A stretch of 64,000 bases of DNA from Burkholderiales bacterium 8X (GCA_902506565.1 LR732703.1:2466125-2530124); one strand, 5' to 3'. Shown: positions 38,348-49,616, numbered from the stretch's first letter. The notes: generated by a model from the sequence alone, not told the origin. Numbers and translations: made by a program.

Positions 38348-38824
38348 ATGCAACACTTCGATCCGCTTGCCCCGCCGATTCCCCAATACTTCGCCGACGT
38401 CGAGGTCGACGTCGGCAAGCCCGAAGTGCTCGGAAGCGGCCCTTGCGGGTTGCGCCGGGTCGTGCCGATCCTCGGCGGCAATGCGAGGGGCGAGGGCTGG
38501 ACCGCACGGGTTCTCCCCGGAGGCTCCGACTTCCAGTTGTTCCTGAGCGAAACCACCTCCGAGCTGGATGCCCGATACGGGCTGGAAACCGATGCCGGCG
38601 ACCGGATCTACGTGCAGAACCGCGCGGTGCGTTCTGCGCCAGTCGAGGTCATGGCGAAGCTGATGCGAGGCGAGGCAGTCGATCCGTCGCAGATCTACTT
38701 CCGCTGCAGCCCGAGCTTCGAGACCACCTCTCCCACCTTGAAGTGGATCTGCGAGCGCATGTTCGTGGGCGCCGGCGTACGGCATCCCGCGCAGGTCGTG
38801 ATGCGCTTCTTCTTGCTCGCCTGA
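38348..38824 (+). CDS. DUF3237-family protein
   Basis: A 158-residue protein. The pattern VDVGKPEVLGSGPCGLRRVV, GGNARGEGWTARVLPGGSDF and ARYGLETDAGDRIYVQNRAV matches the beta-barrel-like DUF3237 family, which is widespread and of unknown function. A TTG start six codons upstream (38330) is also possible; the ATG is favoured. It is convergent with rlmB, separated by 12 bases. Confidence 0.8.
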   Translation: MQHFDPLAPPIPQYFADVEVDVGKPEVLGSGPCGLRRVVPILGGNARGEGWTARVLPGGSDFQLFLSETTSELDARYGLETDAGDRIYVQNRAVRSAPVEVMAKLMRGEAVDPSQIYFRCSPSFETTSPTLKWICERMFVGAGVRHPAQVVMRFFLLA

Positions 38825-38836
38825 GCGCCGCTGCGC

Positions 38837-39586
38837 TCAACCCGCGCTGCGCTGGCGCATCGCCTCGTACAGGCAGATGCCGCTGGCGACCGAAACATTG
38901 AGGCTTTCCACCGCGCCGGCCATCGGGATCGAGACCAGCTCGTCGCAGGTCTTGCGGGTGAGCTGTCGCATGCCCTCGCCCTCCGCACCCAGCACCAGCG
39001 CCAGCGGACGCCGGAGGTCCGACTGGTAAAGGGTGCCGGGCGCATCGTCGCTGGTGCCCACGCACCAGATGCTGCGCTCCTTGAGCTCGTTGAGGGTGCG
39101 GGCCAGGTTGGTGACCATGAAGTACGGCACCGTGTCGGCCGCGCCGCTCGCCACCTTGGCGACCGTGGCGTTGATGCCCGCCGCATGGTCCTTGGGGGCG
39201 ATGACCGCATGGGCGCCGGCGCCATCGGCCACCCGCAGGCAGGCGCCGAGGTTGTGCGGATCGGTGACGCCGTCCAGCACCAGCAGCAAAGGCACGGTAC
39301 CGGCAGCCTCGATTCCTTCGAGCAACTCGTCGAGCGAGTGGGTCGCCGCGAGCGGCGTGACCCGCGCGGCGACGCCCTGGTGGCCGTGGCTGCCGCTCAG
39401 CTTGGAGAGCCGCAGGCCGTCCGCCTCGACCAGTCGGACACCCGCCTCCTGAGCCTTTGAAATGAATTGCCGCATCCGGGCGTCGCGCCGGGCGGCATCG
39501 AAGAGCACCTCGATCACGGATGCAGGCGCGGTCTTGATGCGCACGCCGACCGCATGAAAGCCGAAGATCACTTTGGGAGAAGACAT
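38837..39586 (-). CDS. rlmB: 23S rRNA (guanosine-2'-O-)-methyltransferase RlmB
   Basis: A 249-residue SPOUT methyltransferase that methylates the 2'-O of G2251 in 23S rRNA. The N-terminal 80 residues form a substrate-binding domain (VIFGFHAVGVRIKT at its start). The C-terminal catalytic domain carries motif 1 LDGVTDPHNLGACLRVADGA, motif 2 LALVLGAEGEGMRQL and motif 3 VSIPMAGAVESLNVSVASGI, forming the trefoil knot with the S-adenosylmethionine site. Length is normal for the family. It lies 54 bases after the ABC ATPase gene on the same strand. Confidence 0.94.
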   Translation of the reverse strand: MSSPKVIFGFHAVGVRIKTAPASVIEVLFDAARRDARMRQFISKAQEAGVRLVEADGLRLSKLSGSHGHQGVAARVTPLAATHSLDELLEGIEAAGTVPLLLVLDGVTDPHNLGACLRVADGAGAHAVIAPKDHAAGINATVAKVASGAADTVPYFMVTNLARTLNELKERSIWCVGTSDDAPGTLYQSDLRRPLALVLGAEGEGMRQLTRKTCDELVSIPMAGAVESLNVSVASGICLYEAMRQRSAG

Positions 39587-39640
39587 CGGCGGATTATCGA
39601 ACGCCGCACACCAGGGCCCGCGCGTGCGCAGGCGCTGCAG

Positions 39641-40336
39641 CTAACCCGCTTCGTCGGCGCCGACCCTGCCGGCCTCGATCGTGATGCGCCGCGCGCAGCG
39701 CTGCGCGATGCCGCGGTCGTGCGTCACCAGCACCAGCGTGGTCCCGAGTTCGCGGTTGAGGTCGAACATCAGCGACATCACCTGTTCGCCGGTCGCGAAG
39801 TCGAGGCTGCCGGTCGGTTCGTCCGCCAACAACAGCGCGGGCTGCACCACGAAGGCCCGGGCCAGCGCCACGCGCTGCTGCTCGCCGCCCGAGAGCACCT
39901 TCGGATAGTGGCCGAGCCGCTGCCCGAGTCCCACCCGGCCCAGCATCTCGGTGGCTGCCTTGCGCGCATCACGCCGGTCGGCAAGTTCCAGCGGCAGCAT
40001 CACGTTCTCGAGCGCGCTCAGGTTGCCGAGCAGCTGGAAGCTCTGGAACACGAAGCCGACCTTGCGGGCACGCAATGCGGCACGCTCGTCCTCGTCCACC
40101 GCGAACAAGTCCTCGCCGGCCAGCCGCACCGTGCCTCGTGTCGGCGTATCGAGCCCCGCGATGATCGACAGCAGCGTGCTCTTGCCCGAGCCGGAAGCGC
40201 CGACGATGGCCGCGGTCTCCCGCGCGCCCAGGGTGAAATCGATGTCCTGCAGAATGTCCAGCGTGCCTGCGGAGTCGGTGACGGACTTGAACACATGTTC
40301 GACGGCGACGATCGGATCGTTGGGATTGCTGGACAT
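39641..40336 (-). CDS. ybbA: ABC transporter ATP-binding protein, YbbA/LolD-like
   Basis: A 231-residue ATPase. Walker A GASGSGKST is at 46-54, the Q-loop is FVFQSFQLLGN, the signature LSGGEQQR and Walker B ALLLADEPTGSLD, with a His switch in LVTHDRG. This type (LolD/YbbA/MacB) works with FtsX-like permeases. The usual permease gene (ybbP) is not next to it here; the downstream neighbour is rlmB. Its start is divergent from the tesA-like gene, reproducing the ybbA-tesA pairing known from E. coli. The transported substrate is not known. Confidence 0.9.
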   Translation of the reverse strand: MSSNPNDPIVAVEHVFKSVTDSAGTLDILQDIDFTLGARETAAIVGASGSGKSTLLSIIAGLDTPTRGTVRLAGEDLFAVDEDERAALRARKVGFVFQSFQLLGNLSALENVMLPLELADRRDARKAATEMLGRVGLGQRLGHYPKVLSGGEQQRVALARAFVVQPALLLADEPTGSLDFATGEQVMSLMFDLNRELGTTLVLVTHDRGIAQRCARRITIEAGRVGADEAG

Positions 40337-40352
40337 TGAAAGGTTTCGCGTG

Positions 40353-41006
40353 ATGAATCGACGTCACTTTATCTTGAGCGCCTCGCTGGCCGGCAGCGCA
40401 GGGTCATGGCTGAGCGCGGCGGCACAGGCCCAGAGCTCGGCCACACCCGTGCTGTTGGTGCTCGGCGACTCCCTGTCGGCAGAGTACGGGCTGAAGCGCG
40501 GCGAGGGCTGGGTACCCCTGCTCGAAAGGCGCCTCGTGCAGGAAAAGATCGCGGCGAAGGTCGTCAATGCCAGCATCAGCGGCGAGACCAGTTCGGGCGG
40601 CAGGTCGCGCATCGCGGGTCTCCTGGCTCAGCACAAGCCGACCCATGTGGTGGTCGAGCTCGGCGCCAACGACGCCCTGCGCGGCCTGCCGCTTTCCAAC
40701 ACCCAGGAAAACCTGCTGCAGATCGTGCAGGCGTCCCAAAAAGCCGGGGCCAAGGTGCTGATCGTCGGCATCCAGGTGCCGCCCAATTACGGCAGCGACT
40801 ACATGCGGCGCTTCGAAGGCGTCTTCGAGCAGGTCGCGAGCAAGACCCGGTCGGCAGTCGTGCCCTTCCTGCTTCGCGGCGTGGCCGACGGACCGGATGC
40901 GGCCGACCTCTTCCAGGCCGACCGCATTCATCCGACCGCTGCGGCGCAGCCGCGCATGCTGGACAACGTCTGGCCGACCCTGAAGAAGGTGCTGACCGAG
41001 AAGTAG
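40353..41006 (+). CDS. tesA: SGNH/GDSL esterase, TesA-like (acyl-CoA thioesterase I / lysophospholipase L1)
   Basis: A 217-residue exported esterase. The start MNRRHFILSASLAGSAGSWL carries a twin-arginine-like RRxFI motif, so export could be by Tat rather than Sec; cleavage is near residue 27. Catalytic Ser40 is in LVLGDSLSAEYGL, block III is ELGANDALRG and the Asp/His pair is in DRIHPTAAAQ. E. coli TesA hydrolyses acyl-CoA and lysophospholipids in the periplasm. A strong hairpin follows about 48 bases after the stop. Confidence 0.92.
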   Translation: MNRRHFILSASLAGSAGSWLSAAAQAQSSATPVLLVLGDSLSAEYGLKRGEGWVPLLERRLVQEKIAAKVVNASISGETSSGGRSRIAGLLAQHKPTHVVVELGANDALRGLPLSNTQENLLQIVQASQKAGAKVLIVGIQVPPNYGSDYMRRFEGVFEQVASKTRSAVVPFLLRGVADGPDAADLFQADRIHPTAAAQPRMLDNVWPTLKKVLTEK

Positions 41007-41053
41007 CGGCCGGGCCGCTTCAGGGCGCAGCCGAGTCAAAGGTGCTTCCCACA

Positions 41054-41095
41054 AACGACAAAGCCGCCGCAGGTGACTGCGGCGGCTTTGTCGTT
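41054..41095 (+). terminator. Bidirectional hairpin terminator between tesA and the 67-residue gene
   Basis: A perfect 19-bp stem (AACGACAAAGCCGCCGCAG and its complement) with a four-base loop. The lower stem is TTTGTCGTT, giving U-rich RNA on the plus strand, and symmetrically the minus strand, so it probably ends transcripts from both sides. Confidence 0.85.
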
Positions 41096-41130
41096 GCTTC
41101 GAGCGGATGCGCCTTGCGGCTCAGCCAACC

Positions 41131-41334
41131 TCAACCGTTCTTGGTCGGCTCGCTCGGGATCGTGGGCGGATCGCGTTCGAGCGAAGCCACGTCGGTCTCG
41201 GGATCGCCGGGGGCGAGACCTTCGCTGCTCGGGCTCAGCTTGCGGTTGGCCTTGTCCCGGAGCTTCTCTTCCTTCTTCTTTTTCTTGGCCAGTTCTTTCT
41301 GGCGCTTCTCGTAGCCGTAATTTGGTGTTGCCAC
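41131..41334 (-). CDS. Lysine-rich small hypothetical protein, 67 residues
   Basis: Starts with GTG 41334, preceded by AAGGAG at five bases. The N-terminal third is ATPNYGYEKRQKELAKKKKK followed by EEK, a strongly basic helix. The rest is Pro/Ser/Glu-rich and likely unstructured (SPSSEGLAPGDPETDVA). I recognise the opening as a pattern common in Comamonadaceae small proteins, but no function is known. The basic stretch suggests nucleic-acid or ribosome contact, which is inference. It follows metC on the same strand after 70 bases. Confidence 0.75.
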   Translation of the reverse strand: MATPNYGYEKRQKELAKKKKKEEKLRDKANRKLSPSSEGLAPGDPETDVASLERDPPTIPSEPTKNG

Positions 41335-41404
41335 TGCTTCTCCTTGGAGCGAGGCAGTCCCAATGACTGCGCGTGGGTCGACTGTAAGCGATAACCCGCG
41401 CGGT

Positions 41405-42598
41405 TCAGAGCGTCGAAAGCGCCTGCTCGAGGTCGCCGCGCAGGTCCTCGACGTCTTCGAGGCCGATCGAGAAGCGCACCAGCGTTCCCTTGTGCGGCCA
41501 TGTCGCCACGCCCGGATCGCGCATCAGCCCGATGTCGTAGGGCACCACCAGGCTGATCGGGCCGCCCCACGAATAACCCAGCTTGAAAAGCGACAGGCCG
41601 TTGCAGAAGCGATCGACCTGGTCGGAGCTGAACCGTTCGTCGAACACGACCGAGAAAAGGCCCGCCGCCAGGTCGGTGGCACCGCAAAGCCGCAGCCAGT
41701 TGGCATGGCCCGGCGAGTTGGGCAGTGCCGGATGCAGCACCTGGGCGATCTCCTCGCGGCCCTCCAGCCAGTCGGCCAACTTGCGGGCGCTTCGATCGTG
41801 AGCCGCATAGCGCAATTCGATGCTCGGCAAGGAACGCAGCAAGGTCTCGACATCCCCCACGCCGACGCCGTATCCCATTCGCATGTGGGTCAGCTTGAGC
41901 GCGCCATGGAGCCGCTCGTCGCAGGTGGCGACGCTCCCCATCAGCACGTCGCCACCACCGCTCGGATACTTGGTGAGGGCATGCACCGACACGTCGACCC
42001 CCTGCCCCGTGCCATTGAAGTCGAACGGCCGGAACGCAAGGCCCGCACCCCAGGTGTTGTCGAGCACCGTCACGATGCCGCGTGCGCGGCAGAGCGACGC
42101 GAGCGCCGGAAGGTCGGGGAACTCCATCGTCACCGAGCCGGCGGCTTCGAGCCAGACCAGCTTGGTCCGGTCGGAGAGCTTGGCCGCCAGGTCGTCCGGG
42201 TTCATCGCGTCGTAGAAACGATGCGTGATGCCGAAATTCGCAAGCTCGCCTTGCGCGAGCGCCTTGTTCGGGCCGTAGGCGTTGTCCGGGATCAGCACCT
42301 CGTCGCCCTGCTTCAGCAAGGCAAACGAAACGAGCGCGATCGATGCGAGGCCGCTAGGGACCAGCAGGCAGCCGGTGGCACCTTCGAGCGTCGCCAGGCG
42401 CTCTTCGAGCGTGAAGGTGGTCGGCGTGCCGTGCAGGCCATAGGTGTAGCCCTGCTTGGTCTTCCAGTCGCGCGCGCGCATGGCGTCGACATCGCGGAAG
42501 AACACGGTGGACGCCTTGTAGACGCCCGGTTGCGGCGCACCGAAGTTCGGCGGCGGCGTATAGGGATGATGGATCAGGTCGGTGATGGGCTTCGGCAT
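41405..42598 (-). CDS. metC: Cystathionine beta-lyase (Cys/Met metabolism PLP enzyme)
   Basis: A 397-residue pyridoxal-phosphate enzyme that cleaves cystathionine to homocysteine, pyruvate and ammonia. Features: YTYGLHGTPTTFTLEERLAT with the PLP-phosphate tyrosine, PSGLASIALVSFALLKQGDE, the PLP Asp/Asn region (VTVLDNTWGAGLAFRP) and the Schiff-base Lys in VHALTKYPSGGGD. The C-terminal domain contains SLGGPISLV-like GAARSAWW region as SWGGPISLVVPYD. The profile is closer to MetC than to MetB (LDNTW with no extra insert). It stands 79 bases after the phosphoribosyltransferase gene and could also act as a gamma-lyase. Confidence 0.87.
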   Translation of the reverse strand: MPKPITDLIHHPYTPPPNFGAPQPGVYKASTVFFRDVDAMRARDWKTKQGYTYGLHGTPTTFTLEERLATLEGATGCLLVPSGLASIALVSFALLKQGDEVLIPDNAYGPNKALAQGELANFGITHRFYDAMNPDDLAAKLSDRTKLVWLEAAGSVTMEFPDLPALASLCRARGIVTVLDNTWGAGLAFRPFDFNGTGQGVDVSVHALTKYPSGGGDVLMGSVATCDERLHGALKLTHMRMGYGVGVGDVETLLRSLPSIELRYAAHDRSARKLADWLEGREEIAQVLHPALPNSPGHANWLRLCGATDLAAGLFSVVFDERFSSDQVDRFCNGLSLFKLGYSWGGPISLVVPYDIGLMRDPGVATWPHKGTLVRFSIGLEDVEDLRGDLEQALSTL

Positions 42599-42677
42599 GC
42601 CGCCATGCTAAGCGAGCTTGCCGAGCCGCCGACCGCGGGGTGCGATGCGGTGCAAGGGGAAGCGGACGCCTCGCCCG

Positions 42678-43202
42678 CTACACCGACCACTTCTCGATCA
42701 GCTTGGCGGCGCCGAGCGAATCGTAGCCTTCGAAGGGCTGGTGGATCCAGGGGTTGGTCGGCAGGAATTCCACCGAATAGTCGGGCGTGAAGGTCGACAA
42801 GGCCTTGGTCCAGAGCACGGCGCTGCGCAGCTCGGTGATCGGCTTGTAGTTGCTCTTGAGCATCTCGACCACCGCGTGCAGGGTGTGGCCGGAGTCGGCG
42901 AGGTCGTCCACCAGCAGCACCCGGCCGGCGATCTCGCCCTTGGGCGTGGTGATGAAGCGGGCGATGTCGAGATGGCCCCTGACGGTGCCCGCATCGGCAC
43001 GGTAGGAGCTGGTCGACATGATCGCGAGTGGCTTGTCGAAGATGCGGGACAGCACGTCTCCGGGGCGCAAGCCTCCGCGCGCGAGACAGAGGATGGTGTC
43101 GAACTCCCAGTCGGATTGGTGCACCTTGATCGCGAGCTTTTCGATCAGGTTGTGATACTCGTAGTCGCTCACGTACAAGTGCTTGCCGTCTTCGGTCAAC
43201 AT
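42678..43202 (-). CDS. Purine phosphoribosyltransferase (xanthine/hypoxanthine type)
   Basis: A 174-residue type I PRTase. The PRPP-binding motif RVLLVDDLADSGHTLHAV is clear, with the hood/flexible loop region preceding (ARGGLRPGDVLSRIFDKPLAI). The length and the compact C-terminus (WIHQPFEGYDSLGAAKLIEK) resemble Gpt-like xanthine-guanine or hypoxanthine PRTases. It follows purA after 33 bases, so salvage and de novo AMP synthesis genes are linked. The precise base preference is not clear from sequence. Confidence 0.85.
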   Translation of the reverse strand: MLTEDGKHLYVSDYEYHNLIEKLAIKVHQSDWEFDTILCLARGGLRPGDVLSRIFDKPLAIMSTSSYRADAGTVRGHLDIARFITTPKGEIAGRVLLVDDLADSGHTLHAVVEMLKSNYKPITELRSAVLWTKALSTFTPDYSVEFLPTNPWIHQPFEGYDSLGAAKLIEKWSV

Positions 43203-43235
43203 GCGTTCAGCTCCGTTGAAGGTGAATGAAAAAAA

Positions 43236-45765
<2,530 letters not shown>

Positions 45766-45810
45766 GGGGATCGGGGGGCTTGGTTAAACCGGGATTCTAC
45801 CGGCGCCGGC

Positions 45811-45999
45811 TCAGCTGCCGACCCAGAGCATCAGCAGTCCGGCCAGGATGCTGCACAGGCCGAAGAAGCGCAATTGCCCATCTCGAAGCTGCATCAGCTG
45901 GCTGAAACCGCGGCGCCATCCGCCCGGTGACACGAAGGGCAGGATGCCCTCGATCACCAGGACGAGCGCGAGCGCGCTCAAGATCGAATCGAAGCTCAC
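45811..45999 (-). CDS. DUF2065 (YjeT-like) small inner-membrane protein
   Basis: A 62-residue protein of two membrane helices: SILSALALVLVIEGILPFVS and FGLCSILAGLLMLWVGS, joined by a basic loop (PGGWRRGFSQLMQLRDGQLR). This is the DUF2065/YjeT pattern. Start is GTG 45999. In E. coli yjeT lies directly after hflC and before purA; here it is between hflC and hisZ, a conserved neighbourhood. Function is unknown; link to HflKC is by context. Confidence 0.88.
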   Translation of the reverse strand: MSFDSILSALALVLVIEGILPFVSPGGWRRGFSQLMQLRDGQLRFFGLCSILAGLLMLWVGS

Positions 46000-46043
46000 G
46001 CCGCTCGGAGACGAACCACTCGGCGATCGGTCGACCGAGGATC

Positions 46044-46946
46044 TCAGCGACGCGGCGGCGGCGCCGTGCCCGAACCCGAGCCTTGCATCGCGCGGAAGAA
46101 GTCGGAGGATGGGTCGAGCACCATCACGTCGCTCTTCTTGTTGAAGCTTTGCTTGTAGGCATCGAGGCTTCGGTAGAACTGCGCGAATTGCGGATCGCGG
46201 CCGAACGCTTCCGAATAGGCGGCTGCGGCCTGCGCATCGCCTTCGCCCTTGATCTTCTGCGCATCGCGATACGCGTTGGCGACGATCACCTCGCGCTGCC
46301 GATCGGCATCGGCGCGGATCTTCTCGCCCTCGGCGAAGCCGGTCGAGCGAAGCTCGTTGGCCACTCGCTTGCGTTCCGCTTCCATCCGCCGATACACCGA
46401 CTCGGTAATCGACTCCACGTAGTCGACGCGGGTGATCCGCACGTCGATGATGTCGATGCCCCAGGGCTTGGCACCCTTGACCACGGCGAGCACCTCGCGC
46501 TGGACGTCGGCCATGAGCGCTTCGCGCCGCACCGAGATCAGGTCGCGCACGGTGCGCTTATTGACGTTTTCCTGGAAAGCGTTGCGCACCACGCGGTTGA
46601 GTTGCACCGCGCCGGCGTTCTCGTCGAGGCCGACGTTCCGGATGTATTCCGACGGATTGATGATGCGCCAGCGCACGTACCAGTCGACCACCACCCGCTG
46701 CTTCTCGGCGGTGAGCATCGGCTCGGGGTCGAGGCTCGAAAGCGTCAGCAGCCGCTTGTCGATGTACGACACGTTCTGGAAAGGCGGCGGGAGCTTGAAG
46801 TTGAGCCCGGGCTCGGTGATGACTTCCTTGATCTGGCCGAGTGCATAGACCACGCCGAACTGGCGCTGGTCGACGACGAAGAGCGTGGAGCTGAGCAAGG
46901 CCAGCGCCACCAGGATGGAGGATGCGATGAAACCGATTCTGTTCAT
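46044..46946 (-). CDS. hflC: HflC, SPFH-domain membrane protease modulator
   Basis: A 300-residue SPFH/prohibitin protein that forms, with HflK, a large complex around the FtsH protease. Start ATG 46946 (MNRIGFIASSILVALALL) provides the single N-terminal membrane anchor. The SPFH core follows (VVDQRQFGVVYALGQIKEVI; EPGLNFKLPPPFQNVSYIDK) and a long coiled coil (RRMEAERKRVANELRSTGFA). The C-terminal tail is Ser/Pro/Gly-rich. It starts 13 bases after hflK stops, in the order hflX-hflK-hflC. Confidence 0.95.
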   Translation of the reverse strand: MNRIGFIASSILVALALLSSTLFVVDQRQFGVVYALGQIKEVITEPGLNFKLPPPFQNVSYIDKRLLTLSSLDPEPMLTAEKQRVVVDWYVRWRIINPSEYIRNVGLDENAGAVQLNRVVRNAFQENVNKRTVRDLISVRREALMADVQREVLAVVKGAKPWGIDIIDVRITRVDYVESITESVYRRMEAERKRVANELRSTGFAEGEKIRADADRQREVIVANAYRDAQKIKGEGDAQAAAAYSEAFGRDPQFAQFYRSLDAYKQSFNKKSDVMVLDPSSDFFRAMQGSGSGTAPPPRR

Positions 46947-46959
46947 GTTGGTTCTTCCC

Positions 46960-48348
46960 TCAGCGCAGGTCGCGGTCGCGCGAGCGGCCATCGCGGGCGC
47001 GTGCATCGCCGGCATTGGGCGCCACCGGAATCACCGATGACTGGGCCGGTGCGGTGCCGGCCACGTTCGGGCTGGCGGCATCGACCGGCGTGGCGGCAGC
47101 GTTCTGCCCCGACATCTGCATCAGCCGGTCGAGCGGCAGGTAAAGCAGGTTGGAACCCTGCTTGGAGTCGACCAGGACCTTGGTGGTGCTGGCATAGATC
47201 TGCTGCATGGCGTCGGTGTACATGCGATCGCGCGTCACCTGCGGCGCCTTCTGGTATTCGGCGAGCACCGAAGCGAAGCGTTGCGCATCGCCCTGGGCCT
47301 GCGCGACGATCCGGGCCTTGTACGCCTCGGATTCTTCCTTGAGTCGCGATGCGGTACCCGTGGCGCGCGGCACCACGTCGTTGGCATAGGCCTGCGCCTC
47401 GTTCTTGGCGCGTTCGCGCTCCTGGCCCGCCTTGAGCACGTCGTCGAAGGAAGCCTGCACCTGCTCGGGCGGGCGCACGCCGCCCTGCTGCAGGTTGATG
47501 CCGACGACCTCGACACCGACCTTGTAGCGGTCGAGGATGGTTTGCATCAACGCCCGCACGCGCGGCGCGATCTGGTCTCGCTCCTCGGCGAGGGCCGCAT
47601 CCATCTTCATCTTGCCGACCACTTCGCGGACCGCCGTTTCGGCGACCTGGACCACCGTGTCGGCGGGAGTCTTGCTCTCGTACAGATAAGCGCGGGCATC
47701 GCTCAGGCGGTATTGCACGGCGAACTTGATCTCGACGATGTTCTCGTCCTCGGTCAGCATGGCGGACTCGCGCAGGCCGGTCGAGCGGACGATGGTGTCG
47801 CGGCCGACGTCGGTCGAACGGATCTGGGTGACCACCACCAGCTCGTGACGCTGGATCGGGTAAGGCAGGCGCCAGTTGAAGCCTGCGCCCACGGTGGTCT
47901 TGTAGCGGCCGAATTGCGTGATGACGGCCTGCTGACCTTCGTTCACGATGAAGAAGCCGGTGCCCAGCCAGATCAGCACGGCCACTGCCGCCACCAGGCC
48001 GAGGCCGAAGCCGGCGTTCTTCATGTCCGGCTTCAATCCGCCACCACCACCGCCGCCCGGAGGCCGGCCGTTGCCGCCGCGGTTGCCGCCGAAAAGTCCG
48101 CCGAGCTTGCGATTGAAGTCGCGCCAGAGTTCGTCGAGATCGGGGGGTCCCTGGTTGGGACCCTGCCCGCGCGGACGCTGGTTGTTGTTGTTGTTATTGT
48201 TGTTGGGCGGAGGCGGCGGCAGCTCGTCGTCGGGACGATTGGCCTTGGGACGCTCACCATTGGAAGACGGCTCGTCGCCGCGACCCCATCGCCCATCGTT
48301 CAGGTTGAACATTCCCTGTAAGCGTCTCCACACCGGCATTGCATTCAT
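46960..48348 (-). CDS. hflK: HflK, SPFH-domain membrane protease modulator
   Basis: A 462-residue partner of HflC. The N-terminal 110 residues are polar and disordered, with an Asn run (about residues 48-56) and a Gly-rich segment before the membrane helix near 113-135 (GFGLGLVAAVAVLIWLGTGF). SPFH motifs: NEGQQAVITQFGRYKTTVGA and GFNWRLPYPIQRHELV. A coiled coil precedes the C-terminal Ala/Pro tail. The start is uncertain: ATG 48348 gives MNAMPVWRRLQGMFNLND, while ATG 48312 (MFNLND...) is also plausible and matches many relatives. Confidence 0.93.
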   Translation of the reverse strand: MNAMPVWRRLQGMFNLNDGRWGRGDEPSSNGERPKANRPDDELPPPPPNNNNNNNNQRPRGQGPNQGPPDLDELWRDFNRKLGGLFGGNRGGNGRPPGGGGGGGLKPDMKNAGFGLGLVAAVAVLIWLGTGFFIVNEGQQAVITQFGRYKTTVGAGFNWRLPYPIQRHELVVVTQIRSTDVGRDTIVRSTGLRESAMLTEDENIVEIKFAVQYRLSDARAYLYESKTPADTVVQVAETAVREVVGKMKMDAALAEERDQIAPRVRALMQTILDRYKVGVEVVGINLQQGGVRPPEQVQASFDDVLKAGQERERAKNEAQAYANDVVPRATGTASRLKEESEAYKARIVAQAQGDAQRFASVLAEYQKAPQVTRDRMYTDAMQQIYASTTKVLVDSKQGSNLLYLPLDRLMQMSGQNAAATPVDAASPNVAGTAPAQSSVIPVAPNAGDARARDGRSRDRDLR

Positions 48349-48386
48349 TCGATCTTTTTTCCTCGTCAGTGGAGGGATTGTGCCAA

Positions 48387-49556
48387 TCAGTTGGCGGCGT
48401 CGTGGAATTCGGTCGCGTCTGCTAGGGACTTGCCATCCGGCGCTGCCTGGGAACGCAGGGCGAGGTCGGCCCGCAATGCAGGCATGCCCTGGCCGGTCCG
48501 GGCACTCACGAAGATACGTGGTACCTGGACGCCGTCGACGTTCATCTGATCTTGCAGCTGCAGGGGGAACTGGCTGCTTTCAAGGGCATCGAGCTTGTTG
48601 AAGACGAGAAGCTGAGGCACCGACTCGGCGCCGATTTCCTTCAACACGGCCTGGACCTCGGCCATCTGCTCGGGATGATGAGGGTTGGAGGCATCGACCA
48701 CGTGCAGCAGCAGGTCGGCATCGATGGCCTCCTGCAAGGTGGCCTTGAAGGCGTCGACCAGCCCGTGTGGCAGCTCGCGGATGAAGCCGACCGTGTCCGA
48801 GATCGAAACCTGGCGACGCGCATCGCCGAGATAGAGTCGCCTCGTGGTGGTGTCGAGCGTCGCGAAGAGCTGATCGGCGGCATAGGCCTGTGCCTTGACC
48901 AGCGTGTTGAAAAGCGACGACTTGCCGGCATTGGTGTAGCCGACAAGGGAGATCTTGAAGGCATCGCGCCGCTCGCGTTGCCGGCGCTGGGTTCCGCGCT
49001 GCTTTTGCACCTTGGCGAGCCGCTCCTTGGTGCGCTTGATCGACTCGCCGATCATTCGACGATCGAGTTCGATCTGCGCCTCGCCGGGACCGCCGCGGGT
49101 GCCGATGCCGCCACGCTGCCGCTCCAGGTGGGACCAGCGTCGCACCAGCCGGGTGCTGAGGTATTGCAGCCGGGCAAGTTCGACCTGCAGCTTGCCTTCG
49201 TGCGAACGCGCACGCTGGGCGAAGATTTCGAGGATGAGGAAGGTGCGGTCGTAGACCGCGATGCCGAGCTCTCGTTCGAGATTGCGCTGCTGCGCAGGGC
49301 TCAGGGCCTGGTCGAAGACGACCTCGCTCGCGCGATGCAATTCGGCGAGCTCTCGAATTTCGTCCGCCTTGCCGCTGCCCACGAAGAGCGCCGCATCGGG
49401 CGCCTTGCGACGGCAGACCAGCCGGGCGACCGGCTGCAAGCCGGCGGATTGGGCGAGGAGCCCGAGCTCTTCCAACTCGGCATCGAAATGAGGCAGGCCG
49501 AAATCGACGCCGACGAGAACGACGGCGCCTTCCGTACGGGCGATCGATTCAGACAA
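48387..49556 (-). CDS. hflX: Ribosome-associated GTPase HflX
   Basis: A 389-residue GTPase that splits stalled or stressed 70S ribosomes. The N-terminal HflX domain contains FDQALSPAQQRNLERELGIA and the Gly-rich linker QRGGIGTRGGPGEAQIELDR. The G domain has P-loop GYTNAGKSSLFN, switch G3 DTVGFIRELPHGLVDAF and G4 NKLDALE. A C-terminal extension of about 30 residues is polar. It begins 60 bases after hfq; a terminator-like hairpin lies in that gap, so expression relative to hfq may be tuned by read-through. Confidence 0.95.
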   Translation of the reverse strand: MSESIARTEGAVVLVGVDFGLPHFDAELEELGLLAQSAGLQPVARLVCRRKAPDAALFVGSGKADEIRELAELHRASEVVFDQALSPAQQRNLERELGIAVYDRTFLILEIFAQRARSHEGKLQVELARLQYLSTRLVRRWSHLERQRGGIGTRGGPGEAQIELDRRMIGESIKRTKERLAKVQKQRGTQRRQRERRDAFKISLVGYTNAGKSSLFNTLVKAQAYAADQLFATLDTTTRRLYLGDARRQVSISDTVGFIRELPHGLVDAFKATLQEAIDADLLLHVVDASNPHHPEQMAEVQAVLKEIGAESVPQLLVFNKLDALESSQFPLQLQDQMNVDGVQVPRIFVSARTGQGMPALRADLALRSQAAPDGKSLADATEFHDAAN

Positions 49557-49570
49557 GCGAAACTGGGATG

Positions 49571-49608
49571 AAGAAACAAAAAAGCGCGGCAGTGTTGGCT
49601 GCCGCGCT
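49571..49608 (-). terminator. Terminator-like hairpin between hfq and hflX
   Basis: On the minus strand AGCGCGGCAG and its complement (10 bp) enclose CCAACA and are followed by TTTTTTGTTTC. This is a good Rho-independent terminator just after hfq (stop at 49617) and before hflX (start 49556). Partial termination would raise hfq over hflX. Confidence 0.85.
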
Positions 49609-49616
49609 CCGCGCCC

